Of a stretch of 11,211 nt of DNA, positions 1-5,469 are shown one piece after another. The position numbers and the translations under genes were made by a program. The stretch is from Pseudomonadota bacterium (lineage in GTDB: Bacteria; Pseudomonadota; Alphaproteobacteria; SMXQ01): assembly GCA_022562375.1 (NCBI GenBank), contig JADFPK010000041.1, positions 1-11,211 on the forward strand. Direction: 5' to 3'. The first letter of the stretch is position 1, and every line of letters begins with the position of its first letter. Under the pieces are notes generated by a model that was not told where the DNA came from, ran no database searches, and worked only from the letters and a program-made list of their open reading frames with translations.

Positions 1-42
1 GAAGTCGTTGGGGCTGATCTAGGAAAGCCGCCGCCGAGCGGG

Positions 43-981
43 TCAGCCGAGCGGGGCGCCGGCCTCGACCCCCGCGGCGGCGGCGAAGTCGGTGGCCGCG
101 ATCTTCTTGTCGCCCTCGGGACGGACGCGCTTGATCTGGATGGCGCCGCCTTGGGCGGCGACGGTGATGCCGTCGGCGCCGGCGGCGGTAATCTGGCCGG
201 GCTTGGCGTCAGCGGCGGCGGGGAGCTTCCGTGCCTCGTAGACCTGGAGGATTTTTCCCTGCCAGCGGGTCCACGCGCCGGGCTGGGGGTCGGCGCCGCG
301 GATCAGGTTGTAGACCTCCCGGGCGGGTTTGGACCAGTCGATCTCGACGTCGGCCTTGCGGCACCAGCTTTCGTAGGTCGAGCGACTATCGTCCTGGTCG
401 ATCCTGGGCGCGTTGCCGGCGCGCACGAGATCGATGGACTCGACCAACCCCTCGACCCCGAGCTGAAACAGCTTGTCGAAATAGACCGTGCCGATTGTGT
501 CGTCCTCGCCGATCTCGACCTCTTTCTGGAGCAGGATCGGGCCGGTATCGAGGCCGTTGTCGGGCCAGAAGATCGAGAGCCCGGTCTTGTCGGCGCCGTA
601 ACAGGTGCGCGGGAAGCCGGCGCCGCCGAAGGGCCGCTGGGCGATGCGCCCGTCGTCGAAGCGGGTGAACGGGCACCCCCAATGTTCCATCTCGATGACC
701 GCCCCGACGCCGTCGGCGGTCAGGGTCTCGACCGCGTCCTGGTCGGCGAGGAAGTCGGCGCCCTTGACGGTGTCGTAGGCGTGCTTCTCGGGCGTATCGT
801 CGGCGCCGTCGGGATGATTGCCAAGGGCGGCGTTGATGCCGCCCTGCGCCATGCACGAATGGGAGCGGATCGGGTGGACCTTGGAGACCACCGCCACATC
901 GACGCCTTGAATGCGCAGCTCGAGCGCCGCCCGCAATCCGGCGAGGCCGCCGCCGACGATGAGGACCCGATGGGTGATCAT
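43..981 (-). CDS. Chimeric ORF: SDH/fumarate reductase flavoprotein N-terminus fused to formyltransferase C-terminus
   Basis: This is a 312-residue frame made of two unrelated parts. Residues 1-134 match the start of an SdhA/FrdA flavoprotein: the FAD-binding GGGLAG at 10-15, the motif RSHSCMAQGG at 39-48 with the His (H41) that normally carries covalent FAD, and the stretch ending FPRTCYGADKTG. From about residue 135 it becomes a formyltransferase of the 10-formyltetrahydrofolate hydrolase (FDH/ALDH1L1 N-domain) type: SIFWPDNGLDTGPILLQ with the catalytic-type Asp at D145, then a Formyl_trans_C-like domain (WSKPAREVYNLIRG, PGAWT) up to a natural C-terminus. The flavoprotein loses about 430 residues, including its dicarboxylate site. 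The formyltransferase loses its folate-binding N-domain with the Asn/His catalytic pair. Neither enzyme should work as encoded. The ATG lies 17 bp after the sdhC-like gene and has no clear Shine-Dalgarno. The first 42 bases of the window hold no recognisable gene. Confidence 0.85.
   Translation of the reverse strand: MITHRVLIVGGGLAGLRAALELRIQGVDVAVVSKVHPIRSHSCMAQGGINAALGNHPDGADDTPEKHAYDTVKGADFLADQDAVETLTADGVGAVIEMEHWGCPFTRFDDGRIAQRPFGGAGFPRTCYGADKTGLSIFWPDNGLDTGPILLQKEVEIGEDDTIGTVYFDKLFQLGVEGLVESIDLVRAGNAPRIDQDDSRSTYESWCRKADVEIDWSKPAREVYNLIRGADPQPGAWTRWQGKILQVYEARKLPAAADAKPGQITAAGADGITVAAQGGAIQIKRVRPEGDKKIAATDFAAAAGVEAGAPLG
577..590 (-). other. Junction between the SdhA and formyltransferase parts
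   Basis: The change of family falls within the codons for D-K-T-G-L (about 577-591). Intact SdhA proteins normally continue ADKTG-H, while formyltransferases of this type often have a TG just before LSIFW. A few shared bases at this point could therefore have guided either a microhomology deletion or an assembly misjoin. The exact breakpoint cannot be fixed without the two parent genes. Confidence 0.6.
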
Positions 982-998
982 GGGGTCAACCGCCGCCG

Positions 999-1391
999 CT
1001 ATCCGAAGACGCGGGCGAAGAAGACCCAGCCGGTCCAGGCGAGCACCAGGGCGAAGCCCCCCAGCACGCCCACGAACATCGCCTTCTGGTGGCGGCCGAG
1101 GCCCGAGAGATCGACGGCGATGACCCTCAGCCCATTGAACATGTGGAAGGCGGCGATGAGGACGACCAGGGATTCGAGGAGCTCGAAGAGGGGACCTTCG
1201 AGGCCCTGCATCCGGTCATCGAACGCCGCCTTGCCGCCCGTGGCCGATCCCAATCCCCAAAGGTGGAGGGCGAGGTAGAGGAGAAGGATCAGGCCCGAGA
1301 TCCGATGCAGCCCCCAGGCGATGGAGCCGGAATGGGGATTGAGGCGCACCTCGGCGGCGATGCCGCCGAGCTTGTCGATGATGGAGGACAT
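999..1391 (-). CDS. sdhC: Succinate dehydrogenase/fumarate reductase membrane anchor, SdhC-like
   Basis: This is a small hydrophobic subunit of about 130 residues that would anchor the SDH/FRD flavoprotein and iron-sulfur subunits and pass electrons to quinone. From the preferred ATG there are three predicted membrane segments, near residues 26-48, 69-94 and 103-127. The first contains HRISGLILLLYLALHLW and the second contains FHMFNGLRVIAVDL. The His residues in these two segments are candidate haem ligands, as in the Sdh_cyt family. The ATG at 1391 is preferred over the GTG one codon earlier because a GGAGG lies 6 nt upstream. It starts 34 bp after the end of the other anchor gene and is followed 17 bp later by the flavoprotein start. 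The C versus D naming is provisional because the two anchors resemble each other. Confidence 0.82.
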   Translation of the reverse strand: MSSIIDKLGGIAAEVRLNPHSGSIAWGLHRISGLILLLYLALHLWGLGSATGGKAAFDDRMQGLEGPLFELLESLVVLIAAFHMFNGLRVIAVDLSGLGRHQKAMFVGVLGGFALVLAWTGWVFFARVFG

Positions 1392-1425
1392 CACCCCCCT
1401 CCCCCCGGTCCTTTCGCGCCCGGAA

Positions 1426-1812
1426 TCATCGGAGCGCCACCAGCGCGGAGAGCACGAAAAGTCCGTAAAGGACGCCGATGGTCCCGACGATCACGAGCGT
1501 CCATTTGATCCCGCGCCGCAACCCGTCGTTTGGCGCGTAATCGAGCGCGATGCCCCAAAATCCGTTCAAGCCATGGAAGACGACGATGACGACGAAGGCG
1601 GCGTAAAACGCCACCATCAGGGGGCTCGCCATCAAGCGCGCAATCACGCCCTCGGCGTCGATCGCGCCGTCGCGGAGGAAATGGAGGAGAACGACGTGAA
1701 GGCAGAGGAAAAAGGCCAGGAACAGGCCGCTCAGGCGCTGCCCCACCCACGGCCAGAAGCCCCGCCCCGCCGGCATCGCCACCGCCGGCGCCGGATCAGC
1801 TTGTTCGGTCAT
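1426..1812 (-). CDS. sdhD: Succinate dehydrogenase/fumarate reductase membrane anchor, second subunit
   Basis: This 128-residue integral membrane protein has three predicted helices, near residues 19-46, 65-90 and 102-127. Helix 1 carries QRLSGLFLAFFLCLHVV and helix 2 carries VFHGLNGFWGIALDY, both Sdh_cyt-like patterns with candidate haem-ligand His residues (H39/H44 and H80). It would form the quinone-reactive membrane domain with the adjacent anchor. The ATG at 1812 overlaps the end of the fumarase beta gene by 17 bp, which suggests translational coupling. No clear Shine-Dalgarno is visible (the region upstream reads GGCGGCA), so a start at M13 (1776) cannot be excluded. The D symbol is a positional choice only. 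Confidence 0.8.
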   Translation of the reverse strand: MTEQADPAPAVAMPAGRGFWPWVGQRLSGLFLAFFLCLHVVLLHFLRDGAIDAEGVIARLMASPLMVAFYAAFVVIVVFHGLNGFWGIALDYAPNDGLRRGIKWTLVIVGTIGVLYGLFVLSALVALR

Positions 1813-2479
1813 TGCCGCCGGCGCCGGCGCTTGGCGTCATCGTCGGGCGCTCGGAAAGCCGGGAGACGCCGGCCTTCTCCAGGATCGCGCCGCGATTCCT
1901 GGTCTGCTCGGCGCGCATGTTGAAGTAGTGGTTGTTGCCATGGGCGTCGATGGCGACGAAGCAGGGGCCATAGTCGGTGACCTCGAGCTCGAGGATCGCC
2001 TGGGAGGTGAGATCGGGCCAGTAGACGTTGACGATCTCTGCATGGGTGTCGTAGTGGCTGGCGGCGCCGCCGATGGTGCTCATATAGACGCAGCCATGTT
2101 TCTCGCAGGCCGCGGTCGAGCCCTCCAGGAGACCGCCCTTGCCGAGGATGGCGCGGGGGCCGTAGCGCTCGATGATCTCGGGCATCCACCGTTCCATCCG
2201 CGTGCTGGTGGTGTTGCCCATGCCGCTGGTGAACTCCCACTTGCGGTTCTTGCCGGCGCCGCCCGCCTCGACCCGGCGATAGCCCGCCGCCTCGTGGAGC
2301 AGCGGATAGCCGGCGTAATCGACGCCTTCGGGCAACGCCTCGCCGTCATCCAGATGCCGGCGCAAATTCTCGTCCCGGATGCCCCACATCTTGCCGCTGA
2401 GATAGACCACGTCGAGAAGCCCGAGCGCGCGCACGTCCTCTTCCGATAGCGGTGTCCGCAGGCGCCATTCCCTACTCAT
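1796..2479 (-). CDS. Class I fumarase-type hydro-lyase, beta (C-terminal) subunit
   Basis: This 227-residue protein is the beta partner of a two-subunit, oxygen-sensitive 4Fe-4S hydro-lyase, most likely fumarase (fumarate + water to malate). Expected active-site residues are visible: Arg35 in GIRDEN, Thr90-Thr91 and Arg94 in NTTSTRM, and Lys114 in LGKGG. Their spacing matches the class I fumarase residues Thr467, Thr468, Arg471 and Lys491 of the Leishmania enzyme as I recall them. The usual GPTT is GNTT here, and the RDAAHKR stretch is altered. The KWEF and IDAHGNN stretches recall L-tartrate dehydratase TtdB. Tartrate dehydratase or mesaconase is therefore possible, though the SDH and malate dehydrogenase neighbours favour fumarase. 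The ATG at 2479 overlaps the alpha gene by 8 nt and has GAGG just upstream, which implies coupled translation and a 1:1 complex. Confidence 0.82.
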   Translation of the reverse strand: MSREWRLRTPLSEEDVRALGLLDVVYLSGKMWGIRDENLRRHLDDGEALPEGVDYAGYPLLHEAAGYRRVEAGGAGKNRKWEFTSGMGNTTSTRMERWMPEIIERYGPRAILGKGGLLEGSTAACEKHGCVYMSTIGGAASHYDTHAEIVNVYWPDLTSQAILELEVTDYGPCFVAIDAHGNNHYFNMRAEQTRNRGAILEKAGVSRLSERPTMTPSAGAGGNDRTS

Positions 2480-3374
2480 AGGCCTCGCCCCCGAAATCAT
2501 GGATCAATTCGACCTGGCCGCCGGCGTGGATCCTGGCGCCCGCCTTGCGGTGGGCCCAGCACTGCAGATTCAGCGCCACCGGGTTCTGGGTCTCGTGCGT
2601 CACGCCGTATTCGATACTGACCCAGAACACCGTGGTGTCGCCGCCGAGCCCCATCGGCCCGATGCCGGTGGCGTTGATCGCCTCCATCAGTTGCTCTTCC
2701 AGCTTGGCGACGTCGGGGTCCGGGTTATGGATGCCGAGCGGCCGCATCAGCGCCTCCTTGGCCATGCGGGCGACGCTGTCGAAGGTGCCGCCGACGCCGA
2801 CGCCGGCGATGCCCGGCGGGCAGAACTGGCCGCCGGCGGCAAGCACGCTGTCGATGACGAACTGCTTGATCCCCGATACCCCCTGGGCCGGCACCAGCAT
2901 GGCGTGGAAGCCCTGGTTCTCCGATCCCGACCCCTTGGACAGCATCATCATCTCGATATAGTCCTTGTCCGGCAGCCAGTCCCAATAGATCGAGGGATGG
3001 CCTCGGCCCGACTGGCTGCCGATCTTCTTGCGCGTCAGCGGGTGGACGGCGGTCATGCGGTACTCGTTCTCGGCCGAGAACCGCGCCACGCCCTCGGCGA
3101 TGGCGCTGGCCAGCTTATCGCCCTTGACGGCGCAATCGGTGCCGATCTTGACCCAGAAGGTTTGCAGGCCGGTGTCCTGGCAGATCGGCCGGTCGGCGGC
3201 CTCGCCCTTCTCGATCGCCTCGATCATCATCTCGAAATGGTGCTTGGCGATGAGTTGGGTTTCCCGCCCGGCGGCGGCGCGGATGGCGGCCACCAGATCC
3301 GGCGGGTAGCGTTTGAGCGCCCGTCCGTAAAGGTTGCACGCCGTCTCCTCGACGGCATCGTAAAGCGTTGACAT
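2472..3374 (-). CDS. Class I fumarase-type hydro-lyase, alpha (iron-sulfur) subunit
   Basis: From the ATG at 3374 this is a 300-residue alpha subunit of a class I fumarase/tartrate dehydratase. Motifs in order are ICQDTG (C65, Q66, D67), MLSKGSGSENQG near 144-155, FCPPGIAGVGVGG (C185), VTHETQNP (H260) and LQCWAHR (C272). The three Cys would ligate a 4Fe-4S cluster, and H260 lies 12 residues before C272 as in characterised class I fumarases. The frame extends 15 codons upstream, but family homology begins at MSTLYDAVEE and a purine-rich GGAGAGGGAGG lies directly upstream of 3374. It should act in the cytoplasm with the overlapping beta subunit, hydrating fumarate made by the adjacent SDH. A related substrate such as L-tartrate or mesaconate cannot be ruled out from sequence alone. 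Confidence 0.87.
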   Translation of the reverse strand: MSTLYDAVEETACNLYGRALKRYPPDLVAAIRAAAGRETQLIAKHHFEMMIEAIEKGEAADRPICQDTGLQTFWVKIGTDCAVKGDKLASAIAEGVARFSAENEYRMTAVHPLTRKKIGSQSGRGHPSIYWDWLPDKDYIEMMMLSKGSGSENQGFHAMLVPAQGVSGIKQFVIDSVLAAGGQFCPPGIAGVGVGGTFDSVARMAKEALMRPLGIHNPDPDVAKLEEQLMEAINATGIGPMGLGGDTTVFWVSIEYGVTHETQNPVALNLQCWAHRKAGARIHAGGQVELIHDFGGEAYE

Positions 3375-3376
3375 GT

Positions 3377-3387
3377 CCTCCCTCTCC
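3377..3387 (-). promoter_or_regulatory. Ribosome binding region deciding the fumarase alpha start
   Basis: Read on the minus strand, GGAGAGGGAGG precedes the ATG at 3374 by 2 nt, or by about 7 nt if the first GAGAGG is used. It supports this ATG over the upstream codons of the same open frame. Confidence 0.55.
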
Positions 3388-3390
3388 GGG

Positions 3391-3414
3391 TCCGGGACAG
3401 ATACACTCCGGGAC
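3391..3414 (-). repeat. Direct repeat in the leader of the fumarase genes
   Basis: TCCGGGAC occurs at 3391-3398 and again at 3407-3414 (plus-strand reading), a 16-bp period. A further TCCGGG sits at 3385-3390. The repeats lie 17-40 bp upstream of the fumarase alpha ATG in the largest gap of the cluster. They could be a regulator binding site or chance in GC-rich DNA. No convincing -35/-10 pair was found here. Confidence 0.3.
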
Positions 3415-3434
3415 CCCATTACTTGGGCCTAAGA

Positions 3435-3459
3435 GCCCGCTTTGCAGCGCCCAGCGGGC
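3435..3459. repeat. Intergenic inverted repeat after the malate/lactate dehydrogenase gene
   Basis: GCCCGCT (3435-3441) and AGCGGGC (3453-3459) form a perfect 7-bp stem with an 11-nt loop, starting 7 bp after the dehydrogenase stop on the minus strand. On the minus transcript the U-run lies before the stem and not after it, so it is not a standard intrinsic terminator. It could stabilise the upstream mRNA segment or separate two parts of the operon. Confidence 0.35.
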
Positions 3460-3465
3460 AAAAAC

Positions 3466-4509
3466 TCAAGCGGCGCCGGCGGCGAGATCTTCAAGCTCTC
3501 CGAACAGATCATCGTCTATGGGGATGCCCTCGGCAAGCCGCCTTTGGCGGCAGGCTTCCTCCGGCTCGCCCGGCAGCATCACCCTGCCCACCCCTGGGCC
3601 CACCCCTGGGCCCACCCCCGGCGCCGGCCGGCAAGCGTGGACATCATCGCCAAGCTTGCCGGTGAGTGCGAGGAACGCGTCCCTCTCGCCCACCGCGCCC
3701 GGGTCGATGGCGAGGAAGAAATCGCCCTTGGAACCCTCCTGGTCCATGACCAGGGTGCCCTTGACGCTCCGCGCCACCTCCGCCCCGGCGAGGGCGCCGG
3801 TCAACGCGTCGATGATGATGGCAAGCCCCGATCCCTTGGCGCCGCCGGCCGGCAGCAGCGCGCCGGCGAGCGCCGCCTTGGGATCGGTGGTCGGATTGCC
3901 CTCGGCATCGATGGCCCAGCCTTGCGGGATCGCCTCTCCCCTTCGCCTGGCGAGGACGATCTTGCCCCGCGCCACCACCGAGGTCGACATGTCGAGCACG
4001 ATCGGCGCGCCCGGCGCCGGAACGGCGCAAGAGACCGGGTTGGCGCCGAGTACCGGATCGATACCACCAAACGGCGCGACGCCGGGCTCGGTATTGGTCA
4101 TGGCCATGCCGATCAATCCCTGGGCGGCGAGATGGCGGGTGTAATATTGCAACATCCCGATGTGGGACGCCCGGCGCACGCTGACCATGCCGATGCCCGC
4201 TTCCCTCGCCTTCCCCGCCGCGCATTCCAACGCCACCATCGCGACCACCGGCCCAAGGCCGAGATCGCCGTCGATCAGCGCCGTCGCCGGCGTTTCACGC
4301 ATCACCTTGGGCGCGCATCTGGCGTTGATCGTCCCGGCCTTAAGCCCCTTGACCCATTGGGGGATGCGGACGACGCCGTGGGAATCGTGACCGCATAGAT
4401 CGGCCTCGACGAGGACATCGCCGACGAGTGAGGCGTCATCCCGGTTCACCCCCTGGGCGCCGAGAATGTCGCGGCAAAGCTTCCGCAGCTGTTCGGCGTC
4501 GGCCTTCAC
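3466..4509 (-). CDS. Malate/L-lactate dehydrogenase family oxidoreductase (Ldh2 type)
   Basis: This 347-residue protein is a cytoplasmic NAD(P)-dependent 2-hydroxyacid dehydrogenase of the type-2 malate/L-lactate dehydrogenase family, which is unrelated to classical MDH. Family motifs are DSHGVVR at 42-48 (His45 candidate catalytic base, with Arg48), ASHIGM at 114-119, GGIDPVLGANP at 148-158, VLDMSTSVVARGKI, GWAIDAEGNPTTDP and AKGSGLAIIIDALTGAL. Members act on malate, lactate, ureidoglycolate, sulfolactate or cyclic imines. Fumarase next door makes malate to oxaloacetate the best guess, but the substrate is not shown by sequence. Near the C-terminus there is an unusual PGVGPGVGPGVG stretch (297-308) just before the conserved LPGE. 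The start is a GTG with a weak GGGG-containing upstream region, and the length is normal for the family. Confidence 0.85.
   Translation of the reverse strand: MKADAEQLRKLCRDILGAQGVNRDDASLVGDVLVEADLCGHDSHGVVRIPQWVKGLKAGTINARCAPKVMRETPATALIDGDLGLGPVVAMVALECAAGKAREAGIGMVSVRRASHIGMLQYYTRHLAAQGLIGMAMTNTEPGVAPFGGIDPVLGANPVSCAVPAPGAPIVLDMSTSVVARGKIVLARRRGEAIPQGWAIDAEGNPTTDPKAALAGALLPAGGAKGSGLAIIIDALTGALAGAEVARSVKGTLVMDQEGSKGDFFLAIDPGAVGERDAFLALTGKLGDDVHACRPAPGVGPGVGPGVGRVMLPGEPEEACRQRRLAEGIPIDDDLFGELEDLAAGAA
3587..3622. repeat. 12-bp tandem repeat inside the dehydrogenase gene
   Basis: CCCACCCCTGGG is present twice exactly (3587-3598 and 3599-3610), followed by a degenerate third copy at 3611-3622. 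On the coding strand it encodes PGVG three times. The unit is a multiple of three, so copy-number change would keep the frame. The repeat sits in a surface-like segment just before the LPGE motif. Confidence 0.85.
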
Positions 4510-4571
4510 CTCGGCCCCATCGCCGGACCCGCCCGAGTCGATTGCCTCGTGGCGCGCCGTTCCATGGTCCC

Positions 4572-5450
4572 TCAGTCCTCCTCGCCTTCCCCGGCGTACT
4601 TCTTCTCCCCGGCCTGGAAGGCATCGACCCCTTCGAGCCGGTAGACCTCGTCGAGCGAGACGATATGGGGATCGGCGGCCGCCGTCTTTCGTTCGCGCGC
4701 AAGCGCTTCGAAGGCGTCCTTCATGCCCTTGATCGCCCCGCGCAGGCCGTGATTGGCGAAGACGACGAACTTGAAGCCGGCGTCATAAAGCGCGTCCGCC
4801 GTCACCTCCTTGAACTTGGTGGGAACGACGAGCATCGGCGACCTCGTGCCCCAGCGCCGGGCGAACTCGAAGACCTCGTCCGGCGTCGACTGGGTCGAGT
4901 GGATCATGATCACGTCGGCGCCGGCATCGTCATAGGCCACGGCCCTGCGGATCGCCTCGTCCTGTCCGAGACCGGCGATCAGCGCCTCGATGCGGGCGAC
5001 GACGATGAAATCGGGCGACAGCCGCGCGTCCTTGGCGGCGCGGAGCTTCGCCGCCATCTCGTCGGTGGTCTCAAGCGTCCGCTCCATGCCCTCCCACAGG
5101 CTGCAGCGCTTGGGATAGAGATTGTCCTCGATGCAGATGCCGCCGACGCCGACGCGCTCATAGGCCTTGACCAGGCGGACCACGTTCATGGCGTTGCCGT
5201 AGCCGGTATCGACGTCGACCAGCGTCGGGATGGCGGCGGAATCGCAGATGTTGGCGACGATGGGCAGGCATTCGCCCATGCCGAGGATGCCGGCGTCGGG
5301 AACGGCGTTGGCGGCGGAAATCTCGAAGCTGCTGGCCCAGACGGCGTCGAAGCCGGCGCCCTCGACCAGCCGGGCGCTGAGCCCGTTATGGGCGCCGGCG
5401 AGGATGGCGGGGCCTTCGCGCGCCATCAGTTCGCGGAACGATTTGGTCAT
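4572..5450 (-). CDS. PEP mutase/isocitrate lyase superfamily protein
   Basis: This 292-residue TIM-barrel enzyme belongs to the superfamily containing PEP mutase, phosphonopyruvate hydrolase, methylisocitrate lyase and oxaloacetate hydrolase. Counterparts of the PEP mutase active site, as I recall its numbering, appear at a constant offset of six: W38, S40, D52, D79, D81, E108, K114, S117, R153 and H184 (for W44, S46, D58, D85, D87, E114, K120, S123, R159, H190). Asn122 is replaced by Cys116, giving EDNLYPKRCS. This gate segment recalls KRCGH of methylisocitrate lyase, whose Cys is catalytic. Activity is therefore uncertain: a C-C lyase or hydrolase releasing a C3/C4 acid fits the fumarase/SDH neighbours, and no phosphonopyruvate decarboxylase is nearby to support phosphonate synthesis. 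The ATG has GGAGG 7 nt upstream and lies 19 bp after the EEP gene. Confidence 0.85.
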   Translation of the reverse strand: MTKSFRELMAREGPAILAGAHNGLSARLVEGAGFDAVWASSFEISAANAVPDAGILGMGECLPIVANICDSAAIPTLVDVDTGYGNAMNVVRLVKAYERVGVGGICIEDNLYPKRCSLWEGMERTLETTDEMAAKLRAAKDARLSPDFIVVARIEALIAGLGQDEAIRRAVAYDDAGADVIMIHSTQSTPDEVFEFARRWGTRSPMLVVPTKFKEVTADALYDAGFKFVVFANHGLRGAIKGMKDAFEALARERKTAAADPHIVSLDEVYRLEGVDAFQAGEKKYAGEGEED

Positions 5451-5469
5451 CGGACGTCCTCCCGCCCCC

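Noticed and set aside
33..55. 10-bp direct repeat GCCGAGCGGG across the stop of the chimeric ORF
   Set aside because: The word is short, GC-rich and common-looking. There is no third copy or flanking structure to suggest an attachment site.
151..1278. Plus-strand open frame opposite the chimeric ORF and the sdhC-like gene
   Set aside because: It has no recognisable domain or start signals and overlaps real genes completely on the other strand.
3442..4398. Plus-strand open frame opposite the malate/lactate dehydrogenase
   Set aside because: Composition is typical of a shadow frame (Arg/His-rich), while the minus strand encodes a full-length known family.
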